A DNA stretch of 64,000 nt from Actinomadura_E scrupuli (GTDB taxonomy: Bacteria > Actinomycetota > Actinomycetes > Streptosporangiales > Streptosporangiaceae). How positions within the stretch are numbered: the first letter of the stretch is position 1; every line of letters starts with the position of its first letter. The position numbers and the translations under genes are program-made. Under the pieces are notes generated by a model. It saw nothing but the letters and a program-made list of their open reading frames with translations, was not told the origin of the DNA and made no database searches. The stretch is from contig NZ_JBPCCU010000005.1 in NCBI RefSeq assembly GCF_050971785.1, positions 434,001-498,000 on the forward strand, in the 5' to 3' direction. Shown piece by piece: positions 37,823 to 47,369 of the stretch.

Positions 37823-39604
37823 ATGAGCCTAAGGTTCAACGCCGACAGTCCATCTCCGCAGTCCGCGCTCGCAGCTCGGGTCCAGGCAGCGGTCAGCGCT
37901 GCTTTCGGGGCGTCGTACGCGGATATCGACCCGCGTGTCCGGCCGTCGAAGCACGGTGCTGACCTTCAGGTCAACGTCGCCCAGGCGCTGGCCGGCCAGC
38001 TGGGCCGCGACCCGCAGGATGTGGCGAACGAGATCGTGGCCAACCTGGACGTCACCGAGTTGTGCTCGGACGTGCGGGTCAGCGGCCCCGGCTTCATCAA
38101 CCTGACGCTGAGGGACGAGTGGATCGCCGCACAGGTCATGCGGATCCTGGCGGACGAGCGCCTCGCGGTGCCGCTCGCCGAGGATGTGCTGCGCATCCTG
38201 GTGGAGTTCTGCTCGGTCAACTGGCTCAAGGACTTCATGGTCGCGCATCTGGGAACCACGGTGGGGGGCGACTCCATCGCCCGGATCCTGGAATACCTCG
38301 GGCACGACGTCGTCCGGGACAACCATGTCGGCGACTGGGGAACCCCATTCGGCGCGATCATCGAGCATTTCCTCGATCTCCGGTACCACCTCGAGGAGAA
38401 CGCCGCCGACCGGGACCACCACCTGGGCGGCGACCTGACCGGCTTCTACCGGGCGGCCCGGGAGAAGTTCGACTCCACCGAGGGATTCAAGGAGCGGTCG
38501 CTGGCTCGGGTGGTCGCAATGCAAGCCGGCGACCCCGAGACGCTGCGGCTCTGGCAGATCCTCGTGGAGTACTCGAAGCGCTACTTCGACACGATGATCC
38601 AGCGGCTGGGCGTCAAGCTCACCGACGATGACATCAAGGGGGAGAGCTTCTACAACGACCTCCTGGCCCCGACCGTTCAGACGCTCTTGGACACGGGCCT
38701 GGCGGTGATCAGCGAGGACGCGGTGTGCGTTTTCCCGCCCGGGTTCATCGGCCGGGAGGGCGAGCCGCAGCCGCTCATCGTCCGTAAGGGCGACGGCGGT
38801 TTCCTCTACGCCACCACCGACCTGGCCACCGTCCGACACCGTGTGGACGTCGGGCGTTTCGACTGGATGATCTATGTGGTGGGTGCGGCGCAGTCGCAGC
38901 ACCTCGAGATGGTCTGGGAGGTCGCTCGGATGGCCGGTTGGCTGCCCGGCGAGGTCGAGGTCAAGCACGCCAAGATCGGCAACGTGCTGGGCGACGACGG
39001 CAAGATCCTGCGCACCCGGGCCGGCGGCAACACCAAGTTGAGCGAGTTGCTGGACTTGGCCGTCGCACGGGCGGCGGAGGAGGTCGACAGGGCCTCGCAC
39101 GATGAGGAGTTCGACGAGGCACAGAAGGCTGCCATCGCCGAGGTGGTCGGGATCGGCGCCGTCAAGTTCGCCGTCCTGTCACTGGCTCTTGACAGCGAGC
39201 GCACCTTCGATCTGGAACGGATGGTCTCGTTTCGGGGCTACACCGGTCCCTACCTGCAGTACGCCGTCGTCCGGATGCTGTCCATCCTCCGCAACGCGGG
39301 ACTGGCCCCGGAGTCGGCAACTGGGCCGATCGTGATCGATCAACAGGAGGAGCGGAAGCTGGCGCTGCACCTGCAGGACTTCGGCCCAGTGCTGGAGTTG
39401 GCGGGTGCGACCGCCGAGCCGCACCGCCTGGCGAACTATCTCTTCGAGCTCGCCAAGTTGTACTCGGCGTTCTACGAGAACTGCCCGGTGCTCAAGGGAT
39501 CCGAGGAGACCAGGGCGTCCCGGCTGGCTCTGTGCGCGGTGACGCTGCGCACGATGGTCACCGGCCTGGGCCTCCTCGGCGTCCCCACACTCGAAAGGAT
39601 GTGA
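37823..39604 (+). CDS. argS: Divergent arginyl-tRNA synthetase (second ArgRS-like protein)
   Basis: A 593-residue class Ia synthetase with all ArgRS parts: N-terminal additional domain, the GHDVVRDNHVGDWGTPFG segment, TRAGGNTKLSELLDLA in the KMSK region, and a DALR anticodon-binding domain at the end. The HIGH signature, normally HVGH, reads MVAH (residues 139-142), so the first catalytic His is replaced by Met; nearby SSPN reads CSVN, and the usual QYAHAR reads QYAVVR (from about residue 477). GAAGGAG precedes the ATG. It is bounded by terminators and has no related neighbour. Probably a paralogue, with the housekeeping ArgRS elsewhere; aminoacylation may be weak or altered. Confidence 0.88.
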   Translation: MSLRFNADSPSPQSALAARVQAAVSAAFGASYADIDPRVRPSKHGADLQVNVAQALAGQLGRDPQDVANEIVANLDVTELCSDVRVSGPGFINLTLRDEWIAAQVMRILADERLAVPLAEDVLRILVEFCSVNWLKDFMVAHLGTTVGGDSIARILEYLGHDVVRDNHVGDWGTPFGAIIEHFLDLRYHLEENAADRDHHLGGDLTGFYRAAREKFDSTEGFKERSLARVVAMQAGDPETLRLWQILVEYSKRYFDTMIQRLGVKLTDDDIKGESFYNDLLAPTVQTLLDTGLAVISEDAVCVFPPGFIGREGEPQPLIVRKGDGGFLYATTDLATVRHRVDVGRFDWMIYVVGAAQSQHLEMVWEVARMAGWLPGEVEVKHAKIGNVLGDDGKILRTRAGGNTKLSELLDLAVARAAEEVDRASHDEEFDEAQKAAIAEVVGIGAVKFAVLSLALDSERTFDLERMVSFRGYTGPYLQYAVVRMLSILRNAGLAPESATGPIVIDQQEERKLALHLQDFGPVLELAGATAEPHRLANYLFELAKLYSAFYENCPVLKGSEETRASRLALCAVTLRTMVTGLGLLGVPTLERM

Positions 39605-39666
39605 GAGACGCACCTCGGGCACCCGACCTGCAGCCGCCCGGCGTCCCCACGCCGGACGGATGTGAG
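39578..39666. repeat. Short direct duplication of the argS 3' end
   Basis: The bases covering the argS stop (39578-39605, GGCGTCCCCAC to GGATGTGAG) recur in slightly changed form at 39640-39666, after the stop. The second copy is non-coding and looks like a local duplication or the scar of a 3' end exchange. Confidence 0.6.
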
Positions 39667-39700
39667 CCTGGGGAGGCCACCCGGTCTCCCTGAGTAAGAG

Positions 39701-39759
39701 ACGGGCCACACCCCGCATCCGGTCGCCGTTGAGCGGCCGGAGGCGGAGGTGTGGCCCGT
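39701..39759 (+). terminator. Terminator after argS
   Basis: A perfect 12-base-pair outer stem (ACGGGCCACACC at 39701-39712 with its complement at 39748-39759) enclosing a second GC-rich hairpin and followed by TGTT. It ends the argS transcript before the molybdenum-hydroxylase operon. It is also a candidate attenuator structure, but it lies 3' of the gene. Confidence 0.8.
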
Positions 39760-39861
39760 TGTTACCTGCACCCGCCTGCCGCGGTGACCAGGCTCAGGGC
39801 CCGGGCCGCTCCCACGTGTCCCGGACATCCGTTGGGAAACCCGGGGGACTATCGGGACGGC

Positions 39862-39881
39862 CGAGCGGGTAGGGCAGCGCC
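39862..39881 (+). repeat. Leader repeat, copy 1 (before the iron-sulfur subunit)
   Basis: CGAGCGGGTAGGGCAGCGCC is identical to 45090-45109 in front of the solitary second molybdenum subunit. Its position just before both genes suggests a shared promoter/leader carried along when the gene was duplicated. Confidence 0.75.
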
Positions 39882-39894
39882 CGTGAACGGCGAT

Positions 39895-40424
39895 ATGAAG
39901 ATCACAGGGCCGGTTTCCGCTCCCGTCACGATGGACCTCCGGCTGTCGGTCAACCGTGCCCGATATCCGATCACCGTGGACACCCGGGAGACGCTCCTGG
40001 ACACCCTGCGTGAACGGCTCGACCTGACCGGGACGAAGAAGGGCTGCGACCACGGTCAGTGCGGGGCCTGCACCGTGCTGGTGGACGGGCGGCGGATCAA
40101 GTCCTGCCTCGCGCTGACGGTGACCCTGGACGACAAGGAGATCACCACGGTGGAGGGGCTGGCCGACGGCGACGGCCCGCATCCGCTGCAGGCCGGCTTC
40201 ATCGAGCACGACGCCTTCCAGTGCGGATACTGCACTCCGGGGCAGCTCTGCTCGGCGGTCGGCATGCTGGCCGAGTTCGAGGCGGGCTGGCCGAGCATCG
40301 TCACCCCGGACGTGAGCGCCGCTCCGGAGCTGGACGACGCGGAGATCCGGGAGCGGATGAGCGGCAACCTCTGCCGCTGCGGCGCGTACGTCAACATCGT
40401 GGCGGCCATCGGGCAGGTGGGACG

Positions 40425-40428
<4 letters not shown>
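39895..40428 (+). CDS. Molybdenum hydroxylase, [2Fe-2S] small subunit (PaoA/YagT-like)
   Basis: A 177-residue subunit with both iron-sulfur domains: plant-ferredoxin-type GCDHGQCGACTVL plus KSC (N-terminal half) and the four-helix domain with CGYCTPGQL and NLCRCGAY. It passes electrons from the molybdenum centre to FAD. ATG 39895 is favoured; GTG 39883 is possible, and no good Shine-Dalgarno is visible. E. coli PaoA has a Tat signal; none is present here, so the complex is probably cytoplasmic. It overlaps the FAD subunit gene (ATGA). Confidence 0.92.
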
Positions 40429-41411
<983 letters not shown>

Positions 41412-41442
41412 GCGACCGTGCGACCGGCGGGGAGGACCCCCG

Positions 41443-43533
41443 ATGACCACGGTGGGCACGAGATCGGCGGGCTCCGCGCTGGACCGGGTGGAGGGCCTGG
41501 AGAAGGTCACCGGCCGGGCCCGGTACGCCTTCGAGCACCTCCCGGTGGACCTGGCCTACGCCGTGCCCGTGCAGGCCGCCATCGCCCGCGGCGAGGTCCG
41601 CTCGGTCGACGTGGACGCGGCGCTGGAGCGCCCCGGGGTGATCGCCGTGCTCTGGCACGGCAACGCTCCCCGGCTGGCCTCCACCGACAACGCCGACCTC
41701 GCGGTGCTCCAGTCCCCGCGGGTGGCCTTCCGCGGCCAGTACGTCGCGGTGGTGGTGGCCGAGACGCTGGAGGACGCCAAGGAGGCCGCGCGGCTGCTGC
41801 AGGTCGGGTACGCCACCGAGGAGCACGACGTACGGCTGCGTACCGACCATCCGAAGATGTACCGGCCGGAACGGGTCAACCCGACCTACCCGGCCGACAC
41901 CGAGCGGGGTGATCCGGACACCGCCCTCACCGTGGCCCCGGTCGTGGTGGACGCCGTCTACAGCACGCCCGCCGAGCACAACAACCCGATGGAGCCACAT
42001 GCCACGATCGCGACGTGGGACGGCGACGCACTGACGCTGAACGACTCCAACCAGGGGGCGTCGGCGGCCCGCGACACGGTCGCCTCGCTGTTCGGGGTGC
42101 CGCCCGGCTCGGTCCGGGTGATCTCGCCGCATGTGGGCGGGGGTTTCGGGTCGAAGGGGACTCCCCGGCCGAACGTGGTCGTCGCGGCGTTGGCGGCCCG
42201 GCACATCGGCCGTCCGGTCAAGCTGGCGGTGACCCGGCAGCAGATGTTCGCGGTGACCGGTTACCGTACGCCGACGATCCAGCGGGTCCGGCTCGGCGCG
42301 GACGCCGAGGGGCGGCTGACCGCGATCGTGCACGACGCGTTCGAGCAGAGCTCCACGATCACCGAGTTCGCCGAGCAGACCACCACGCCGACCCGCATCA
42401 TGTACGCCGCGCCGCATCGGCGTACCACGCACCGGCTGGTGCGGCTGGACGTCCCGACGCCGTCCTGGATGCGCGCCCCGGGGGAGTGCCCGGGAATGTT
42501 CGCGCTGGAGTCGGCGATGGACGAGCTGGCGATCGCCTGCAAGCTCGACCCCGTCGAGCTCCGGATCCGCAACGAGCCCGGTGTCGACCCGGAGAGCGGG
42601 TTGCCGTTCAGCTCCCGCAACCTGGTGGCGTGCCTGCGGGAGGGGGCGCGGCGGTTCGGCTGGGCCGACCGTGACCCCACGCCGGGGGTGCGGCGCGAGG
42701 GCCGGCTGCTGATCGGGACGGGGGTGGCCTCGTCCACCTACCCGGCCTACCGAAGCCCCTCCCGGGCGTCCGCGCTGGCCCATCCGGACGGCCGCTTCAC
42801 GGTGCGGATCGCCGCCGCCGACATCGGCACCGGCGCCCGCACCGTCCTCACCCAGCTCGCCGCCGACGCCCTGGGCTCCTCTCCCGACGAGGTCACGATG
42901 GAGATCGGTGACAGCGTGCTGCCCGCCGCCTCACTGGCCGGGGGGTCGATGGGCACCGCCTCGTGGGGCACCGCCGTGGTGCGGGCGTGCGAGGCGCTGA
43001 TGGAGGAGCTCGACCGGCGCGGCGGCGATGTGCCCGCGGACGGGCTGGAGGCCACCGCGGACACCGCCGAGGAGATCCGCGGCGCGCGCCGGCTGGCCCG
43101 GCATGCCTTCGGCGCGCAGTTCGCCGAGGTCGGCGTGGACGTCGACAGCGGCGAGACGCGGGTGCTGCGGCTGCTCGGGGTGTTCGCCGCGGGCCGGATC
43201 GTCAACCCGAAGACCGCGCGCTCGCAGTTCATCGGCGGCATGACGATGGGCATGTCGATGGCGCTGTTCGAGGAGAGCCTCATGGACGACCGGTTCGGCG
43301 ACTACCTCAACCGCGACCTCGCCCAGTACCACGTCGCGGCCTGCGCGGACGTACGCGACGTCGACGCCTTCTGGGTCGAGGAGGACGACCCCGACCTGAA
43401 CCCGATGGGCACCAAGGGGATCGGTGAGATCGGCATCGTCGGCACCGCCGCGGCGGTCGCCAACGCGGTCCACCACGCCACCGGGGTCCGCATCCGCGAC
43501 CTGCCGATCCGCCTCGACAAGCTGGTCCGCTAG
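41443..43533 (+). CDS. Molybdenum hydroxylase, molybdopterin-binding large subunit, copy 1 (PaoC/YagR-like)
   Basis: A 696-residue catalytic subunit. Cofactor and active-site segments include VGGGFGSKG, the arginine loop WMRAPGECPGMFALESAMDELA, GTASWGTAVVRACEAL and the C-terminal GTKGIGEIG with the base Glu662. It hydroxylates aldehydes or N-heterocycles using water as the oxygen donor. It follows the FAD subunit by 31 bases, giving a complete three-gene operon. A near-identical second copy lies at 45218. No XdhC/MocA-type maturation gene is in the window. Confidence 0.93.
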   Translation: MTTVGTRSAGSALDRVEGLEKVTGRARYAFEHLPVDLAYAVPVQAAIARGEVRSVDVDAALERPGVIAVLWHGNAPRLASTDNADLAVLQSPRVAFRGQYVAVVVAETLEDAKEAARLLQVGYATEEHDVRLRTDHPKMYRPERVNPTYPADTERGDPDTALTVAPVVVDAVYSTPAEHNNPMEPHATIATWDGDALTLNDSNQGASAARDTVASLFGVPPGSVRVISPHVGGGFGSKGTPRPNVVVAALAARHIGRPVKLAVTRQQMFAVTGYRTPTIQRVRLGADAEGRLTAIVHDAFEQSSTITEFAEQTTTPTRIMYAAPHRRTTHRLVRLDVPTPSWMRAPGECPGMFALESAMDELAIACKLDPVELRIRNEPGVDPESGLPFSSRNLVACLREGARRFGWADRDPTPGVRREGRLLIGTGVASSTYPAYRSPSRASALAHPDGRFTVRIAAADIGTGARTVLTQLAADALGSSPDEVTMEIGDSVLPAASLAGGSMGTASWGTAVVRACEALMEELDRRGGDVPADGLEATADTAEEIRGARRLARHAFGAQFAEVGVDVDSGETRVLRLLGVFAAGRIVNPKTARSQFIGGMTMGMSMALFEESLMDDRFGDYLNRDLAQYHVAACADVRDVDAFWVEEDDPDLNPMGTKGIGEIGIVGTAAAVANAVHHATGVRIRDLPIRLDKLVR

Positions 43534-43561
43534 TGCCATGCGCATGACACTAGGTGGCCGC

Positions 43562-43606
43562 GGCCTGGACCGTGAGCCCGCTGGCACGGGGTTCACGGTC
43601 CAGGCC
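43562..43606. terminator. Bidirectional terminator between molybdenum subunit and membrane-protein genes
   Basis: A perfect 14-base-pair stem (GGCCTGGACCGTGA at 43562-43575 with its complement at 43593-43606), 29 bases after the large-subunit stop and 45 bases beyond the end of the convergent gene. It can serve both strands. Confidence 0.82.
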
Positions 43607-43650
43607 GTCGTGCGGTTGGCCGTTCTGGCTTGCGGCCAGTGGGATGGGAG

Positions 43651-44289
43651 CTAGTTGGTGGCTGCTTTGGGCTTTCCGGGGCAGTTCAGCGGGGAGCCCT
43701 TCTTTTCCAGGCCGAACGCCGCGGCAGGCCCCTGCTGGGACCCGATCCGGAGGGTGCCGATCCCGATCACCAGTTCCGTTCCGGCCGGCATCGCCTTCGG
43801 GTTGATGGTGATCACAAGGCCGCCGCGCCCGGGCAGCTTGCGCACCACCTGGGAGACCTGCAGCCGGTCGTCGGAGGATGCGCACACGTGGCCGGACGTC
43901 AGCACCACGGGGACGCCGGCGTCGGCCAGGGTCTTGGTCAGCCTCGCTGGGTTCTTCAGCTCGTGGATCGTCACTTTCACCAAGCCGTTCGGCGTCGTAT
44001 TGACCGACCATGCGGCCAGGTTGACGTGGACCGCCCGGGCGGCAGGCGAACTGCTGGAAGCGCCAGGGTGACCGCCGGAAGCCACAGGCATACCGCCGGA
44101 CAAGGACAGCGCCAAGCCGATTCCCAGCGCCAGGCCGCCCGTGCCCACCCCCGCCACGCCGCGCAGCCGGCGTCCGCGGGCCCGGGCCATGATCGCTTCG
44201 GGCCCCTGGTCCATGTGCACGTGGGTGAGGGCATCTTTGGTGCCGGTGAGGGAGCTTCGCATCGCCGCCAGCATGTCGTCGTCGTTCAT
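43651..44289 (-). CDS. Single-pass membrane protein, probable anti-sigma/sensor partner of ECF sigma factor
   Basis: A 212-residue protein with a cytoplasmic N-terminus (about 1-45, MNDDDMLAAMRSSLTGTKDA), one membrane helix (about 46-62) and an extracytoplasmic domain of about 140 residues containing two cysteines. Its ATG overlaps the stop of the sigma factor gene. This layout and pairing is that of many actinomycete anti-sigma or sigma-linked CU044_5270-type proteins, but no zinc-binding ZAS motif is present, so an anti-sigma role is inferred from context. Confidence 0.75.
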   Translation of the reverse strand: MNDDDMLAAMRSSLTGTKDALTHVHMDQGPEAIMARARGRRLRGVAGVGTGGLALGIGLALSLSGGMPVASGGHPGASSSSPAARAVHVNLAAWSVNTTPNGLVKVTIHELKNPARLTKTLADAGVPVVLTSGHVCASSDDRLQVSQVVRKLPGRGGLVITINPKAMPAGTELVIGIGTLRIGSQQGPAAAFGLEKKGSPLNCPGKPKAATN

Positions 44290-44816
44290 GAGGTGACCTC
44301 CTGGTCGCTGAAGGACTGTGTTTGCGTGCGGAGCGTGGCCAGCGCCCGGTGCAGGTGCGCGCCAACGGTCCCCGGGGAGATGCCGAGCAGCTTCGCCGTT
44401 GCATTGGTATCCAGGTCGAAGAAGACCCTTAGCGTGATCACTTCGCGCTGCCTGAGCGGAAGCAACCGGAGCGCCGCAACCAGCGCCTGGTCGAGGCCTA
44501 GGTCCGCAGAACGCGCCAACCGGCCCTCCAGGCCTGTCAACGCTGTTGGATCATCCACTGTCAGCTCGCGCCGGCGGCGCCTCCACCAGGACACGTGGGC
44601 GTTCAGCGCTGTCCGCACCACCCAGGCGCGTGGGACAGGGTGCTCACGCACCTTGCGCCAGGACATCCAGGCCCGGGTGAACGCCTCCGCCACCAGGTCC
44701 TCGGCGAGCTGCCTGTCGCCGACGTTGACCAGCACGATCCGCAGGCAGTCATCCTTGGACGCGGTGTAGAACTTGGTGAATTCTCGTCCTCTTTGCTCCA
44801 CGCCCCAATTACGCAT
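44286..44816 (-). CDS. ECF-family RNA polymerase sigma factor (SigE-like)
   Basis: A 176-residue ECF sigma factor: region 2 with EFTKFYTASKDDCLRIVLV and RQLAEDLVAEAFTRAWMSW, then ARWVVRTAL-type linker, and region 4 with LLPLRQREVITLRVFFDLDTNATAKLLGISPGTVGAHLHRAL. ATG 44816 gives the normal family start; the frame is open to 44900. It is co-translated with the membrane protein downstream. It lies between the two molybdenum-subunit copies and might control either of them, though no matching promoter was identified. Confidence 0.9.
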   Translation of the reverse strand: MRNWGVEQRGREFTKFYTASKDDCLRIVLVNVGDRQLAEDLVAEAFTRAWMSWRKVREHPVPRAWVVRTALNAHVSWWRRRRRELTVDDPTALTGLEGRLARSADLGLDQALVAALRLLPLRQREVITLRVFFDLDTNATAKLLGISPGTVGAHLHRALATLRTQTQSFSDQEVTS

Positions 44817-45217
44817 GAAGGCCCGGATCCCTTTACCCGGGCGGCCACGGCGTCTCGGAAGCACCGCACCCAAGCTGCGCGCCGCGACGGACGCTCTCAT
44901 TGGCGACCAAGGATCTGCCGTGCCTCATGGCCTTCATGGTGACACCCACCGAAGTACCGGATCGACCGGGCGGACCTGCCACCGCGGCCTGCAAGGCGCG
45001 GACCCGACCCGGTGAACGTTGGTGGTCAGCGCACTAGGCGCGCCGTTCGAGGGGCTTCCTTGGGGGGACGTTGACGCTGTCCAGGGGGACGAGCGGGTAG
45101 GGCAGCGCCGTGAGCCGTGACACAGCGGCGGAGCGGGACGGCCCGTCGCCGAGGCCGTGACCTCGGGGCCGCGCGGGCGTGCCGCCCGATCCACGGCGCG
45201 TGACCTGGAGGCGTTCC
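44817..45217. other. Intergenic region, ECF sigma / second molybdenum subunit
   Basis: About 400 non-coding bases between divergent genes. It contains TTGACG at 45071-45076 and the leader repeat 45090-45109 shared with the front of the three-gene molybdenum-hydroxylase operon. Nothing resembling the small or FAD subunit genes remains here. Confidence 0.6.
45090..45109 (+). repeat. Leader repeat, copy 2 (before solitary molybdenum subunit)
   Basis: Identical 20 bases to 39862-39881. In the first copy the iron-sulfur subunit follows; here the large subunit follows after about 108 bases. This suggests that the whole operon was copied and then lost its first two genes. Confidence 0.75.
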
Positions 45218-47308
45218 ATGACCACGATGCGCACGCGTTACACCGGCTCGGCGCTGGACCGGGTGGAGGGCCTGGACAAGGTCACCGGCCGGGCACGGTA
45301 CGCCTTCGAGCACTTCCCGGTGGATCTGTCCTATGCCGTGCCGGTGCAGGCTCCCATCGCGCGGGGTGAGGTCCGCTTCGTCGACGTGGACGCGGCGCTG
45401 GACCGCCCGGGGGTGATCGCGGTGCTGTGGCACGGCAACGCGCCCCGGCTGGCTTCCACAGACGACGCCGATCTGGCGGTGTTCCAGTCCCCGCGGGTGG
45501 CGTTCCGTGGCCAGTACGTCGCGGTGGTGGTGGCCGAGACGTTCGAGAACGCCAAGGAGGCCGCGCGGCTGCTGCGCGTGGAGTACCGAGAGGAAGATCA
45601 CGACGTACGGCTGCGCGTCGACCATCCGAACCTCTACCGGCCGGATCATGTGGCCCCGAACTTCCCGACCGACACCGAGCACGGTGATCCGGACATCGCC
45701 CTCACCGTCGCGCCCGTCGTGGTGGACGCGATGTACAGCACGCCCGCGGAGCACAACAACCCGATGGAGCCACATGCCACGGTCGCCGAGTGGGACGGCG
45801 ACGCACTGACCATGCACGAGTCGACGCAGGGGGCGTCGTCGGTCCGCGGCATGCTCGCGCCGCTGTTCGGCCTGCCGCTCGGATCCGTCCGGGTGATCTC
45901 GCCGCACGTGGGCGGGGGCTTCGGGTCCAAGCTCGACTGCTGGCCGCACATGGTCATCGCGGCGCTGGCGGCGCGGCATGTCGGCCGTCCGGTGAAGCTC
46001 GCGGTGACGCGGCAGCAGATGTTCGCGGTGACGGGTTACCGCACGCCGACGATCCAGCGGGTACGGCTCGGCGCCACGGCAGACGGCCGGCTCACCGCCA
46101 TCGTGCACGACGCGTTCGAGCAGAGCTCCACGGTCACCGAGTTCGCCGAGCAGACCACGACGCCGACCCGGGTGATGTACGCCGCGCCGCATCGGCGTAC
46201 CACTCACCGGCTGGTGCGGCTGGACGTTCCGACGCCGTCGTGGATGCGCGCTCCGGGGGAGTGCCCGGGGATGTTCGCGCTGGAGTCGGCGATGGACGAG
46301 CTGGCGATCGCCTGCAAGGTCGACCCGGTGGAGCTGCGGATCCGCAACGAGCCCGGTGTCGATCCGGAGAGCGGGTTGCCGTTCAGCTCCCGCAACCTGG
46401 TGGCGTGCCTGCGGGAGGGGGCGCGGAGGTTCGGCTGGGCCGGCCGCGACCCCGCACCCGGGGTACGCCGCCGGGGCCGGCTGCTGATCGGCACGGGGAT
46501 GGCGTGCTCCACCTACCCGACGTACCGCAACTCCTCCCGGGCGGCGGCCCTGGCCCATCCGGACGGCCGTTTCACCGTACGGATCGCCGCCGCCGACATC
46601 GGCACCGGCGCCCGGACGGCCCTCACGCAGCTCGCCGCGGATGTGCTGCGCGCGCCGCCGGACCTGGTGCGGGTGGAGATCGGCGACAGCGCCCTGCCCT
46701 TCGCCGTCGTGGCCGGTGGATCATGGGGCACCGCCTCGTGGGGCACCGCCGTGGTGCGGGCCTGCGAGGCGCTGATGGACGAGCTCGGCCGGCTCAACGG
46801 CGACGTGCCTCCGGAGGGGCTGGAGATGAGCGCCGACACCGCCGAGGAGATCAGTGCCGAGGAGCCGTTCAGCCGGCACGCCTTCGGCGCCCAGTTCGCC
46901 GAGGTCGGCGTGGACGTCGACAGCGGCGAGACGCGGGTGCTGCGGCTGCTCGGCGTGTTCGCCGCGGGCCGGATCGTCAACCCGAAGACCGCGCGCTCCC
47001 AGCTCCTGGGCGGCATGACGATGGGCATGTCGATGGCGCTGTTCGAGGAGAGCCTCATGGACGACCGGTTCGGCGACTACCTCAACCGCGACCTCGCCCA
47101 GTACCACGTCGCCGCCTCCGCGGACGTGCCCGCCGTCGAGGCGTACTGGGTCGAGGAGGACGATCCGCACCTGAACCCGATGGGCACCAAGGGGATCGGT
47201 GAGATCGGCATCGTCGGCACCGCCGCGGCGGTCGCCAACGCCGTGCACCACGCCACCGGGATCCGCGTCCGCGACCTGCCCATCCGCCTCGACAAGCTGG
47301 TCCACTAG
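45218..47308 (+). CDS. Molybdenum hydroxylase large subunit, solitary second copy
   Basis: A 696-residue protein, the same length as copy 1 and nearly identical over long stretches; the arginine loop WMRAPGECPGMFALE is unchanged and Glu662 is at the same position. ATG 45218 has GGAGG six bases before it. It has no small or FAD subunit next to it, so it would have to borrow those of the first operon or act as an alternative catalytic chain with changed substrate range. Differences cluster in the region GSKLDCWPHMV (versus GSKGTPRPNVV) and around residues 490-500 and 530-550. Expression is likely, since start, Shine-Dalgarno and frame are intact. Confidence 0.9.
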   Translation: MTTMRTRYTGSALDRVEGLDKVTGRARYAFEHFPVDLSYAVPVQAPIARGEVRFVDVDAALDRPGVIAVLWHGNAPRLASTDDADLAVFQSPRVAFRGQYVAVVVAETFENAKEAARLLRVEYREEDHDVRLRVDHPNLYRPDHVAPNFPTDTEHGDPDIALTVAPVVVDAMYSTPAEHNNPMEPHATVAEWDGDALTMHESTQGASSVRGMLAPLFGLPLGSVRVISPHVGGGFGSKLDCWPHMVIAALAARHVGRPVKLAVTRQQMFAVTGYRTPTIQRVRLGATADGRLTAIVHDAFEQSSTVTEFAEQTTTPTRVMYAAPHRRTTHRLVRLDVPTPSWMRAPGECPGMFALESAMDELAIACKVDPVELRIRNEPGVDPESGLPFSSRNLVACLREGARRFGWAGRDPAPGVRRRGRLLIGTGMACSTYPTYRNSSRAAALAHPDGRFTVRIAAADIGTGARTALTQLAADVLRAPPDLVRVEIGDSALPFAVVAGGSWGTASWGTAVVRACEALMDELGRLNGDVPPEGLEMSADTAEEISAEEPFSRHAFGAQFAEVGVDVDSGETRVLRLLGVFAAGRIVNPKTARSQLLGGMTMGMSMALFEESLMDDRFGDYLNRDLAQYHVAASADVPAVEAYWVEEDDPHLNPMGTKGIGEIGIVGTAAAVANAVHHATGIRVRDLPIRLDKLVH

Positions 47309-47369
47309 CCGATCACCGGGTCGTCCGCCCCGGCGAGAGGCCATGGCCTGCGCGGCGTAGCGGGCCCGG

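Noticed and set aside
34039..37839. 1266-residue open frame on the minus strand over the GH3 gene
   Set aside because: It is the stop-free antisense shadow of GC-rich coding DNA and has low-complexity composition; GH3 motifs are on the plus strand.
43550..44404. 284-residue minus-strand frame overlapping the sigma partner gene
   Set aside because: It is an alternative frame of the 212-residue membrane protein, which has the correct overlap with the sigma factor gene and a proper membrane helix.
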